Source: Spirochaetaceae bacterium (GTDB lineage: Bacteria; Spirochaetota; Spirochaetia; Treponematales; Treponemataceae). Taken from it: a stretch of DNA of 64,000 nucleotides. Shown here in pieces: positions 9,495 through 16,704 of the stretch. The position numbers and the translations under genes are program-made. The stretch spans positions 1-64,000 of the forward strand of contig JAGARR010000030.1 in assembly GCA_017622135.1 (NCBI GenBank), read 5' to 3'. Every line of letters starts with the position of its first letter. Positions within the stretch are counted from its first letter, which is position 1. Below the pieces are notes generated by a model that saw nothing but the letters and a program-made list of their open reading frames with translations, was not told where the DNA came from and did no database searches.

Positions 9495-9538
9495 AAGCCT
9501 GGGTAGCAGTCGTTCCCAAGACCACTACTCAGGCTTTT
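9495..9538 (+). terminator. Terminator after gadC; first copy of a tripled hairpin
   Basis: The 5' arm AAGCCTGGGTAGCAGTC pairs with GACCACTACTCAGGCTT across a short loop and is followed by TTTT. An identical copy lies at 10454 and a diverged copy with compensating changes at 11497. The promoter of the repeat-protein gene begins 15 bp downstream. Confidence 0.75.
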
Positions 9539-9552
9539 GTTGCACCTTAAAA

Positions 9553-9581
9553 TTGATAAAGAAACATTGCCGTGCTATAAT
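9553..9581 (+). promoter_or_regulatory. Promoter of first repeat-protein gene (predicted leaderless)
   Basis: TTGATA (9553-9558) and TATAAT (9576-9581) are spaced by 17 nt. The ATG is at 9589, seven bases after the -10 box, with no Shine-Dalgarno, so the RNA should begin at the start codon. The whole promoter is duplicated at 10512-10540. Confidence 0.7.
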
Positions 9582-9588
9582 ACTTAGC

Positions 9589-10446
9589 ATGAAACGATTT
9601 ACATTTTTAGCAGTATTTTTTATTTTAGGCACGCTTGCATTTTCAGCAGGACTCGGAGAAAGAACCTACAAAGATGAAGTCGGAGAAAGGCTCCACAAAG
9701 AAGTAACTGTAGACGGCAAAACCCTTTCAAAATTGGTGGAGGTTTATTCTGTTATAGAATATGACAGAAACGGGAACGAGATTCATTCCAAATATAGCAA
9801 CGGCGAGGAATATTGGTATGAATACGACAGAAATGGGAACGAGATTCATTCCAAAGACAGCGACGGCGGGGAATACTGGCATGAATACGACGGCAACGGA
9901 AACGAGATTCATTTCAAAGAAAACGACGGCTATGAATACTGGTGTGAATACGACGGCAACGGAAACGAAATTCATTACAAAGACAGCTACGGCAATGAAG
10001 AATGGTATGAATACGACAGCAACGGGAACGAGATTCATTTCAAAGAAAACGACGGCTATGAATACTGGTGTGAATACGACAGCAACGGAAACCGAATTCA
10101 TTACAAAGACAGCGACGGCTATGAATACTGGTGTGAGCACGACAGCAACGGGAACGAGATTCATTTCAAAGACAACGACGGCTATGAAGAATGGTGTGAA
10201 TACGACAGCAAGGGAAACCGAATTCATTACGAAGACAGCTACGGCAATGAAGAATGGTATGAATACGACAGCAACGGGAACTTGATTCATTCCCAAAATA
10301 GCCATGGCCTTGAAAAATGGTATGAATATGACAGCAACGGAAACCAAATTCATTACAAAGACAACGACGGCGAGGAATACTGGCATGAATACACCTATTG
10401 GAAAAATGGAAAGGTGAAAACTAAGACAGAATACCATGCACTCTAA
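9589..10446 (+). CDS. Secreted protein with ten 21-residue YD-like repeats (copy A)
   Basis: The product has 285 residues. A signal peptide (MKRFTFLAVFFILGTLAFSAG) precedes a short region and then ten tandem 21-residue units of the form xEYDxxGNxIHxKxxxGxExW, ending in the cap HEYTYWKNGKVKTKTEYHAL. The units resemble the YD/RHS or YwqK-like beta-hairpin repeats of surface proteins, but I cannot assign a named family. An in-frame ATG 36 bp upstream lies inside the promoter, so the start at 9589 is preferred. It is a near-twin of the next gene, and the tail is identical. Likely periplasmic or cell-surface; function unknown. Confidence 0.8.
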   Translation: MKRFTFLAVFFILGTLAFSAGLGERTYKDEVGERLHKEVTVDGKTLSKLVEVYSVIEYDRNGNEIHSKYSNGEEYWYEYDRNGNEIHSKDSDGGEYWHEYDGNGNEIHFKENDGYEYWCEYDGNGNEIHYKDSYGNEEWYEYDSNGNEIHFKENDGYEYWCEYDSNGNRIHYKDSDGYEYWCEHDSNGNEIHFKDNDGYEEWCEYDSKGNRIHYEDSYGNEEWYEYDSNGNLIHSQNSHGLEKWYEYDSNGNQIHYKDNDGEEYWHEYTYWKNGKVKTKTEYHAL

Positions 10447-10453
10447 GAATACA

Positions 10454-10497
10454 AAGCCTGGGTAGCAGTCGTTCCCAAGACCACTACTCAGGCTTTT
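10454..10497 (+). terminator. Terminator of repeat-protein gene A; second copy of the hairpin
   Basis: The sequence is identical to the gadC terminator hairpin at 9495-9538, including the TTTT. It lies between the two repeat-protein genes and is part of the duplicated unit. Confidence 0.75.
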
Positions 10498-10511
10498 GTT
10501 GCACCTTAAAA

Positions 10512-10540
10512 TTGATAAAGAAACATTGCCGTGCTATAAT
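10512..10540 (+). promoter_or_regulatory. Promoter of second repeat-protein gene (predicted leaderless)
   Basis: This is an exact copy of the promoter at 9553-9581: TTGATA, 17 nt, TATAAT, then seven bases to the ATG at 10548. Confidence 0.7.
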
Positions 10541-10547
10541 ACTTAGC

Positions 10548-11489
10548 ATGAAACGATTTACATTTTTAGCAGTATTTTTTATTTTAGGCGCCCTTGCATT
10601 TTCAGCAGGACTCAGAGAAAGAATCTACAAAGATGAAGTCGGAGAAAGGCTCCGCAAAGAAGTAACTGTAGACGGCAAAACCCTTTCAAAATTGGTGGAG
10701 GTTTATTCTGTTATAGAATATGACAGCAACGGGAACTTGATTCATTCCAAATATAGCAACGGTGAGGAATATTGGTATGAATACGACAGAAACGGGAACG
10801 AGATTCATTACAAAACCAGCAACGGCAAGGAAGAATGGTATGAATACGACAGCAATGGCAACCAAATTCATTACAAAGACAACAAAGGCAATGAAGAATG
10901 GTATGAATACGACAGCAACGGAAACCGAATTCACCACAAAGACAGCGACGGCTATGAAATATGGTATGAATACGACAGCAATGGCAACCAAATTCATTAC
11001 AAAATTCATTACAAATACAACAAAGGCTATAAAGGCTATGAAGCATGGTCTGAGTACGACAGCAACGGAAACGAAATTCATTTCAAAGACAGCGACGGCT
11101 ATGAATACTGGTATGAATATGACGGCAACGGAAACGAAATTCATTACAAAAAAAGCGACGGCTATGAATACTGGTCTGAGTACGACAGCAACGGAAACGA
11201 AATTCATTACAAAAACAGCTACGGCAATGAAGAATGGTATGAATATGACAGCAACGGAAACGAAATTCATTCCAAAGACAACAAAGGCTATGAAGAATGG
11301 TATGAATATGACAGCAACGGGAACTGGATTCATTACAAAACCAGCAACGGCAGGGAAGTATGGTATGAATATGACAGCAACGGAAACTTGATTCATTACA
11401 AAGACAACGACGGCGAGGAATACTGGCATGAATACACCTATTGGAAAAATGGAAAGGTGAAAACTAAGACAGAATACCATGCACTCTAA
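10548..11489 (+). CDS. Secreted protein with eleven 21-residue YD-like repeats (copy B)
   Basis: The product has 313 residues and is the tandem paralogue of the gene at 9589. It has the same signal peptide with one change (GAL for GTL), the same pre-repeat region and the same C-terminal cap. It has eleven repeat units. The fifth is expanded to 28 residues by an internal duplication (QIHYKIHYK and GYKGYE), which points to replication slippage. The shared 5' flank, promoter and leading coding sequence are almost identical, so the duplication is recent, while the repeat cores have diverged or been shuffled. Confidence 0.8.
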   Translation: MKRFTFLAVFFILGALAFSAGLRERIYKDEVGERLRKEVTVDGKTLSKLVEVYSVIEYDSNGNLIHSKYSNGEEYWYEYDRNGNEIHYKTSNGKEEWYEYDSNGNQIHYKDNKGNEEWYEYDSNGNRIHHKDSDGYEIWYEYDSNGNQIHYKIHYKYNKGYKGYEAWSEYDSNGNEIHFKDSDGYEYWYEYDGNGNEIHYKKSDGYEYWSEYDSNGNEIHYKNSYGNEEWYEYDSNGNEIHSKDNKGYEEWYEYDSNGNWIHYKTSNGREVWYEYDSNGNLIHYKDNDGEEYWHEYTYWKNGKVKTKTEYHAL

Positions 11490-11496
11490 GAATACA

Positions 11497-11540
11497 AAGC
11501 CTGGGTAGCGGCCTTTTCCAAGACCGCTGCCCAGGCTTTA
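11497..11540 (+). terminator. Terminator of repeat-protein gene B; diverged third hairpin copy
   Basis: AAGCCTGGGTAGCGGCC pairs with GACCGCTGCCCAGGCTT. Compared with the other two copies, both arms have changed so that pairing is kept (AGCGG opposite CCGCT), which supports a functional stem. Confidence 0.75.
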
Positions 11541-11650
11541 TATTTCCAGTTTTTTAAAATTATTTTTCCTGTTTTTGGCAAATTTCTTCTCCTAGAACCC
11601 TATAATAATTATAAAGTCACTTTGCCACAAAATGAGGATTACACTAAAAA

Positions 11651-11923
11651 TTAAAACAAATCCGAATGGGTACCAGCCCGATACAGAATCAACTCCAGCC
11701 TCCTTTCCACAATCTTGTAAACCAGAAGGAAATCTGGCCTTACGTGGCACTCCCGGTATCCAGCATATAATCCAGAAAGGGCGTAGTCCCTTTTTTCCTG
11801 CGGAAGGGGCTGCCCCTTGGCAAGCAGGTCGATTACCAGAAACAACTCCTCCACGTCCTCGTTCCGCCTCACCGCTCGCCTATAGTCTCGTTTGAACTGG
11901 TTTGTATAGACGATTTCAAGCAT
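11651..11923 (-). CDS. YafQ/RelE-family mRNA interferase toxin
   Basis: The product has 90 residues. The family would cleave mRNA on the ribosome. The YafQ-type core is clear: ECHVRPDFLLVYK (catalytic His and Asp) and the C-terminal His in GTHSDLF. The tryptophan after the catalytic Asp in E. coli YafQ is Phe here. Its start overlaps the 3' end of the antitoxin gene by 8 bp, as expected for a translationally coupled type II toxin-antitoxin pair. Confidence 0.85.
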   Translation of the reverse strand: MLEIVYTNQFKRDYRRAVRRNEDVEELFLVIDLLAKGQPLPQEKRDYALSGLYAGYRECHVRPDFLLVYKIVERRLELILYRAGTHSDLF

Positions 11924-12182
11924 CCAAGGATTTCCTCAGTTCCTCCATGGACGAAAAGGGGCCATTCAGTTCCTTGCCAGCCTCCGCCAGCTCAAAGACA
12001 CGCCGGGTATCGTCATTAGGCATGTCTGCACGAATCTCAAAGGGGATTCTCTGCTCCCGCACAACCGCCTTTGCAAATAGATTTATGGCTGTGGAAACGG
12101 GCATACCAAAGGCCTCGCACATGGCAGAGAATTCTTCCTTCAGCCTTGAGTCCATTCGGACGCTAAAAGCAATTTGTGACAT
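11916..12182 (-). CDS. RelB/DinJ-family antitoxin
   Basis: The product has 88 residues. The N-terminal ribbon-helix-helix (IAFSVRMDSRLKEEFSAMCE, MPVSTAINLFAKAVVREQRIPFEI) is the RelB/DinJ signature; the C-terminal half (ELNGPFSSMEELRKSL) would wrap the toxin. It is the first gene of the minus-strand pair and should autorepress the operon from the AT-rich region just upstream (12183-12240). Confidence 0.88.
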   Translation of the reverse strand: MSQIAFSVRMDSRLKEEFSAMCEAFGMPVSTAINLFAKAVVREQRIPFEIRADMPNDDTRRVFELAEAGKELNGPFSSMEELRKSLDA

Positions 12183-12326
12183 ATAAGCACCTCTTGTACA
12201 CTCATCTTATACTAATTCAGTTCAAATTACAATTATTTTCCCACCCCGAAAGGCAAGGCTGAAAGGGGCAGGGGCTTGTCTCCAAAGCGGGGAAATGCTT
12301 GCGGAACCACGCCCCCAAGCAAGCGG

Positions 12327-13124
12327 TCACAGCCCCGTCTTGGGCCATAGCTGAACCAGGGGCTGGTAGTAGTCCCGCTGGGGGGATTTTCCGGGGGCGG
12401 AAAAATGGTGGGTGTCTGCCACGGGCACCAGGCGGCCATCCGGGAGCTCCAGCTGGTAGAGGCTCACGTCGCCACCGAACTCCACGGGGCGGAAGCTGCC
12501 AATCCGGGGGAAATACTCCCCGATATTCATGGTGATGATGAGGTGGGGCGCAAGGAGTCCTATCTCCTCCAGGATGAGGTTGCCGGGAGGATTTCCGGTG
12601 CAGGCAGCAGAGGACTGCGCTGACGGCTGGGGGCAGGAAAGCTGGATGAAGCGGCTGATGAGACTGCGGTCTGCCTGCCAGCTGCCGCTCTCGTTGCTGA
12701 GCTTGGACAGGTTCATAAAGGCAAAGCTGAATCCCCCCTCCATTCCCAGCTGCTCCGCCAGGGCGCTTGCAGGAGGAACCTGCTCCCAAGGCGGCAGCCG
12801 GTTTTGCACGGCCCAGGCAAGCCGCAGCATCAGCGAGTGGAACTGGTGCCCGTTCAGGCTGGTGCCAGCCACCCGATTCTCCTTGTAGGCGGAAAACAGC
12901 ACGTCGATGTAATCCTCACCCTCCATCTCCAGTGTCTCCCGCCCGATGAACAGCAGGCGGATTTTCTGCATGGTGTAGCGGGGATACAATCCATCCGTCA
13001 CCAGCAGGTCCCCGGAAAGCCCCGGCAGCCCCGCAGCATCCAACGCCTTTCGCCACCGGGAAAAGAGGGAATGCAGCTGGTCTATGAGGTGGTGCTCGCT
13101 GGCGGGATACAAATCCTTGTTCAT
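12327..13124 (-). CDS. Uncharacterised protein, possibly uracil-DNA-glycosylase fold
   Basis: The product has 265 residues. A central strand motif IRLLFIGRETLEMEG and a late THHFSAPGKSPQRDYY segment resemble the two active-site loops of UDG-superfamily proteins (Gly-rich first loop, His-containing last loop), with LIITMNIGEYFP between them. The resemblance is by eye only and the classical GQDPY motif is absent, so enzymatic activity is not claimed. AAGGAGG lies 8 nt before the ATG at 13124; a GTG six bases earlier would sit too close to it. The zinc-ribbon gene starts only ~13 bp upstream in the same direction, so the two are probably co-transcribed. Confidence 0.5.
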   Translation of the reverse strand: MNKDLYPASEHHLIDQLHSLFSRWRKALDAAGLPGLSGDLLVTDGLYPRYTMQKIRLLFIGRETLEMEGEDYIDVLFSAYKENRVAGTSLNGHQFHSLMLRLAWAVQNRLPPWEQVPPASALAEQLGMEGGFSFAFMNLSKLSNESGSWQADRSLISRFIQLSCPQPSAQSSAACTGNPPGNLILEEIGLLAPHLIITMNIGEYFPRIGSFRPVEFGGDVSLYQLELPDGRLVPVADTHHFSAPGKSPQRDYYQPLVQLWPKTGL

Positions 13125-13136
13125 GGCCACGCCTCC

Positions 13137-13373
13137 TTATAACGCAGGGGAATGCTTGCGGTGGGGACTGTAGAGGCAGTCCCCCATCACCAGCTGCTTC
13201 AGGTTGGGATACTTTGCCCCGCAATACTTGCAGTGGTACAAGGGCTTTTCCGACCCCTCGTACAGCTTGTGGCGGCCGTGAGCCCTGTCTGGATTGTACA
13301 GGCAGTAGCCCGTTACCAGCAGGTTCAGGTTGGGCTGCTTTACGCCGCAATATTCGCAATAGTAGAATTTCAT
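13137..13373 (-). CDS. Small protein with duplicated CxxC zinc-ribbon-like units
   Basis: The product has 78 residues made of two copies of one ~35-residue unit: YYCEYCGVKQPNLNLLVTGY, a third Cys in GYCLYNP and a His after DRA; then YHCKYCGAKYPNLKQLVMGD with the same CLYSPHRKH ending. Each unit could bind one metal through CxxC plus C/H. AGGAGG lies 4 nt before the ATG at 13373. The gene is the first of a probable minus-strand operon with the gene ending at 12327, and three phased palindromes lie just upstream. Role unknown; it could be a nucleic-acid or protein-binding zinc ribbon. Confidence 0.65.
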   Translation of the reverse strand: MKFYYCEYCGVKQPNLNLLVTGYCLYNPDRAHGRHKLYEGSEKPLYHCKYCGAKYPNLKQLVMGDCLYSPHRKHSPAL

Positions 13374-13390
13374 TATGCCTCCTTGGATAA

Positions 13391-13453
13391 ATTTTCCAGT
13401 GAAAATGCAGCGAATTTCCACTGGAAATTGGGGGAAAATCCAGTGGAAAATTT
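13391..13453. repeat. Three near-palindromes at exact 22-bp phasing
   Basis: Three copies of a TTTCCA-S-TGGAAA-like element occur with centres at 13399, 13421 and 13443. The middle one is a perfect 17-nt palindrome (AATTTCCA-C-TGGAAATT); the outer two are imperfect. The 22-bp period is two helical turns, so bound proteins would lie on one face of the DNA. They begin 18 bp upstream of the zinc-ribbon gene's ATG, so an operator function is the simplest reading. Confidence 0.6.
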
Positions 13454-13487
13454 TTATTTTGGGATGGGATAGTAAGAATTAATCAGA

Positions 13488-13616
13488 CTACTCTTCCCAT
13501 CCGGCTTCGATTGCCTTCTGCTTCCAATACTGAGCTTGGGCCTCATCCTTTTCCACGCCGGAGGGCACGCTTATACTCCTTTTTGAATTTACTGGTGGGG
13601 CAACCCTATACTTCAT
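13488..13616 (-). CDS. 42-residue ORF translationally coupled to an orphan antitoxin
   Basis: The ATG overlaps the antitoxin stop codon in an ATGA arrangement, the hallmark of translational coupling. The peptide begins MKYRVAPPVNSKRSISVPSG and ends KQKAIEAGWEE. It does not look like RelE or YafQ. It may be a remnant of a lost toxin, a C-terminal piece of a once longer antitoxin, or a genuine small partner. No function is assigned. Confidence 0.4.
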   Translation of the reverse strand: MKYRVAPPVNSKRSISVPSGVEKDEAQAQYWKQKAIEAGWEE

Positions 13617-13882
13617 TTCTTTAAGTCCTCCCACATTTCCTCCACATTGTCGTAGACCTTCACCTTGTCTAGGTTCTTCACTATCCACTCGCCCTCCTTC
13701 ATGGCCCGGATAGTGGCTCGGTTCGGCTTGTCCAGTCCCAACTTGAAGGGAATTTCCCCCTCCCGGATGACCTTCTTGGCAAAAATTGTAAACAGGGTGG
13801 AAACCGACATGCCGATGTGGTCGCAGAATTCTGTCAGCCGCTGCTTATCCTCGTCATCTAATGTCACGGTGATGTTTGCCAT
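13613..13882 (-). CDS. Orphan RelB/DinJ-family antitoxin
   Basis: The product has 89 residues. It has the ribbon-helix-helix start ANITVTLDDEDKQRLTEFCD, GMSVSTLFTIFAKKVIREGE and a C-terminal acidic helix DNVEEMWEDLKK. A GAGGAGG site lies 7 nt before the ATG at 13882. Unlike the pair at 11.6-12.2 kb, no RelE/YafQ gene follows; only a 42-codon ORF does. The frame is open far upstream into tcdA, but no good start is found there. Confidence 0.8.
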   Translation of the reverse strand: MANITVTLDDEDKQRLTEFCDHIGMSVSTLFTIFAKKVIREGEIPFKLGLDKPNRATIRAMKEGEWIVKNLDKVKVYDNVEEMWEDLKK

Positions 13883-13989
13883 ACATTGCCTCCTCAGAAT
13901 GAGTGTTGTCGCTATAATGCACTGATATACACAGTATAACCGTGGAAGCACGTGCAGCCAACCAAAAGGCTGGCCGCTGCACCGACCGC

Positions 13990-14730
13990 TCAGCCCATCA
14001 GCTGACGGATGATGTGGGAGGCCATCAGCAGGCCGGCGGCGGCGGGCACAAAGGAGATGCTGGCGGGAGTCTGGCTGGGGAGCTCTGCGTGGGGCGGCTC
14101 CGTGGAAAACACCACGGTGTAGCCGGTCGTGATTCCCCGTGCCCGCAGCTCCCGCCGCATAACCCGTGCCAGGGGGCATACCGAAGTCTTTGAAATGTCT
14201 GCAATCTGGAAGCGGCTGGGGTCAAGCTTGTTGCCGGTGCCCATGGATGCGATTATGGGAATGCGGTGCTCCCGTGCAGCCTGGGCCAGCAGGATTTTTC
14301 CCGTCACGTTGTCGATGGCGTCGGCGATGAAGTGGCAGCCGGAAAAATCAACCTGGGCGGCGGTGTCCTTGCCGTAAAACAGGGGAAGACAGGTCACCTG
14401 GGCTTGGGGGCTGACGGCACGAATCCGTTCCGCCGCCACATCGGTTTTCAGCTGGCCCAGAGTCTGGTAGCTGGCCACCAGCTGGCGGTTGATATTGCTT
14501 TCCACCACCCGGTCCTTGTCCAAAAGCACAAAGCTTCCCACTCCCGCCCGTGCCAGGGCCTCCACCACATAGGAGCCAACGCCCCCCAGCCCCGCCACAA
14601 AGACCTTACTTTTCCACAGCTTTTCCACCGCTTCTTCCCCCACCAGACGGATGGTGCGGGAGTGGCGGCCGTCGTACAATTCCTGTGATGGCTCCGGTCT
14701 TTCAGTCTTCTCACCGGCAAGCAATTCCAT
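13990..14730 (-). CDS. tcdA: tRNA threonylcarbamoyladenosine dehydratase
   Basis: The product has 246 residues. It is an E1-like (ThiF/HesA) enzyme that uses ATP to cyclise t6A37 of tRNA into ct6A. The nucleotide-binding loop is VFVAGLGGVGSYVVEALARA, with LLDKDRVVESNINRQ (adenylation Arg) and GTGNKLDPSRFQIADISKT. The conserved CPLARVMR segment is present. The ATG at 14730 has GAGGG 9 nt upstream; a GTG two codons earlier is possible. It starts 12 bp after the pepF stop, so the two genes form an operon. A hairpin near 13950-13980 probably terminates it. Confidence 0.9.
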   Translation of the reverse strand: MELLAGEKTERPEPSQELYDGRHSRTIRLVGEEAVEKLWKSKVFVAGLGGVGSYVVEALARAGVGSFVLLDKDRVVESNINRQLVASYQTLGQLKTDVAAERIRAVSPQAQVTCLPLFYGKDTAAQVDFSGCHFIADAIDNVTGKILLAQAAREHRIPIIASMGTGNKLDPSRFQIADISKTSVCPLARVMRRELRARGITTGYTVVFSTEPPHAELPSQTPASISFVPAAAGLLMASHIIRQLMG

Positions 14731-14742
14731 CTCCACCGGCCC

Positions 14743-16656
14743 TCAGTCAGCCTTGCGGCTATGGCTACTTTTGGCCACAGCCTTCTCGTAGGCTTTTAGC
14801 TCCTCCAGCTCCTCCGCAAAGGTTGCAATGCCATCAGCCCAGAATTCCTTTGACTCGATGTCGAAGCCAGCACGGCGGCACACCTCCTCGCAGGAAAAAC
14901 TGCCGGTATCCCTCAGCAGCTGCTGGTACTTCTTGCTAAAGCCTGCTCCCTCCTTCTGGTACTGGGCGTGCAATCCAAGGGCAAACAAGAGGCCAAAGGC
15001 GTAGGGAAAGTTGTAGAAGTCCAAGTCGGGACTGTAGTAGTGGGTCTTTACCGCCCACATGTATTCGTGACGCTCAGCAGAGAGACCGCTGCCGTAGGAG
15101 CGCTCCTGGGCCTGGGCCATCAGACGGCAGAAGTCAGCGGCGGAAAGCTCAGACTGCTCCCGCACCGCAAAGACCGACTGCTCAAAATAGAAGCGGCTCA
15201 GGATGTCCACCAGCACCTGGCAGCTGTCCTGTAGGTGGAGCTCCAAAAGCTGCATCCTGTCAAAGCCCCGGCAGCGGGAAATCATATCCTTCATGACGAT
15301 GTTCTCCGCAAAGATGCTGGCAGTCTCCGCCAAGGTCATGGGATAGTGGGTCAGCTCGTAGTCCAGGCCAGCGATGCAGTGGTGGTGGTAGGCGTGTCCC
15401 AGCTCGTGGGCCAGGGTTGTCACGTCGGAAAAGCTGCCGGTAAAATTTGAAAGCACTCGGGAAACACCCTTGGAGGGAAAGTCAATGCAGTAGGCACCAC
15501 CCACCTTACCTTTTCTCACCTCGGCGTCAATCCAGTTTTGCTCGAAGGCGGTGCGGGCAAAGTTCCCCATGTCCTGAGAGAAGCCGCTGAACCGCTCCAC
15601 GATGTAGTCCCTGGCCTCGCTAAAGCTCCAGCCCTCCATCTTCACTGCGTCGGCTCCGGCGGAATCAGCTCCGGCAGAAGCCCTGCTTGGAGAGCCTGAC
15701 TCGGCAAAATCAGCGGCAAGGCTGGGCAAGGGAGCAAACAGGTCGTAGAAGGCACAGCCCGAAACAGCCTTTGGGGAGCCGCCAGCATCCATTGCCAGCA
15801 GCCGCCCCTTCAGCTGCAAATACTCGCGCCAGAAGGGAAGGGAGTCCTCGATTGCACCGATGAGGGCGGACAGGGTCTTTTCCCCCATGTTGGCAGAGGC
15901 CAAGGCACGGCTGACAGCCTGACTCCAGCCACGGCGACGGTTCAAGGTGACGGTGGCTCCCTTCAAATTATTCAAGGCCGCCGCAATGGGAATCTCCACG
16001 GACTTCAGCAGACGGATTTCCGTCTCCCAGGCCGCCTTCCGCACTGCTGCATCAGGGCTGTAGGTCTCGTTGCGAATCTCGTTGAAGGTCTTTCCCGTGG
16101 CCGGGTCGGTGAGGTTGGAGATGACCTGCTCGTGGAGGCGGCTCCAGGCTGCCCCACCAGTGCGGCACAGGTCGGCGGCCAAATTCTCCTCCGCCTGACT
16201 CATGCGGTGCTTTCCATCCTGGATAACCTGTTCCAAAACGTATTTGTACTGGCAAAATTGTGGATAACTTGTGTAAAAAGTGGATAAGTCCTGTGAATAT
16301 TTTGTGAGAATGTCTTGGAAAACCAGATTTTGGGCAGTGGACAGCAAGCCCAGCTCTTCCAGCTTGGACAAATTGTTCAGATACTCAGAATTGGTGGTGT
16401 CCGTGGAGTAGCAGGAATAGGCAAAAGCATTCAAGGATTCCTCCAAGGCCCCGGTCCTGTTGGATGCCGTCAGGTAGGAGGCCAGCCAGCGGGGAAAATC
16501 CTCCTGCTGGGCCGCCTCGTCTGCAAGCCGCTTGTCCAAATCATCCATACCGGCAGTGTAGTCTGCCAGTGCTTGCTGATAGTCGGCCCCATCAAATCCA
16601 GAAAAAATCTGGGTCAAATCCCAGCGGGGAGCCTGTATGTCCGTCGCATTGCTCAT
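14743..16656 (-). CDS. pepF: M3-family oligoendopeptidase (PepF-like)
   Basis: The product has 637 residues. It is a cytoplasmic zinc metallopeptidase that trims oligopeptides. The catalytic motif LAHELGHAYHHH (HExxH) is near residue 420, with the downstream metal ligand in MTLAETASIFAENI. The N-terminal domain starts with WDLTQIFSGFDGADYQ, typical of the M3B group. A low-complexity Ala/Ser-rich stretch (SPSRASAGADSAGADAVK) near residue 330 is an insertion. GGAAGGAG lies before the ATG. DnaA-box-like sequences lie inside and just upstream of the gene. Confidence 0.9.
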   Translation of the reverse strand: MSNATDIQAPRWDLTQIFSGFDGADYQQALADYTAGMDDLDKRLADEAAQQEDFPRWLASYLTASNRTGALEESLNAFAYSCYSTDTTNSEYLNNLSKLEELGLLSTAQNLVFQDILTKYSQDLSTFYTSYPQFCQYKYVLEQVIQDGKHRMSQAEENLAADLCRTGGAAWSRLHEQVISNLTDPATGKTFNEIRNETYSPDAAVRKAAWETEIRLLKSVEIPIAAALNNLKGATVTLNRRRGWSQAVSRALASANMGEKTLSALIGAIEDSLPFWREYLQLKGRLLAMDAGGSPKAVSGCAFYDLFAPLPSLAADFAESGSPSRASAGADSAGADAVKMEGWSFSEARDYIVERFSGFSQDMGNFARTAFEQNWIDAEVRKGKVGGAYCIDFPSKGVSRVLSNFTGSFSDVTTLAHELGHAYHHHCIAGLDYELTHYPMTLAETASIFAENIVMKDMISRCRGFDRMQLLELHLQDSCQVLVDILSRFYFEQSVFAVREQSELSAADFCRLMAQAQERSYGSGLSAERHEYMWAVKTHYYSPDLDFYNFPYAFGLLFALGLHAQYQKEGAGFSKKYQQLLRDTGSFSCEEVCRRAGFDIESKEFWADGIATFAEELEELKAYEKAVAKSSHSRKAD

Positions 16657-16697
16657 GTTATTCTCCTTCCCTGTAGTTTATCCACAGGTTTTCCACA
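16258..16697. promoter_or_regulatory. Cluster of DnaA-box-like 9-mers distant from oriC
   Basis: Four 9-mers match the DnaA box TTATNCACA closely: 16259-16267 (reverse of TTATCCACA, exact), 16279-16287 (reverse of TTATCCACT, one mismatch), 16678-16686 (TTATCCACA, exact) and 16689-16697 (TTTTCCACA, one mismatch). The first two lie inside pepF, the others just upstream of its start. A DnaA-titration or regulatory role is possible. Confidence 0.4.
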
Positions 16698-16704
16698 AAA
16701 TATC

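Noticed and set aside
9760..11420. Regular 63-bp repeats that could suggest a CRISPR array
   Set aside because: There are no conserved repeat-plus-unique-spacer units; the period is coding (21 residues) and lies within two ORFs.
9727..11480. Long minus-strand frames of hydrophobic FVMNxVSVAVVFIPFF repeats
   Set aside because: These are antisense readings of the 63-bp coding repeats; the plus strand has signal peptides, promoters and terminators.
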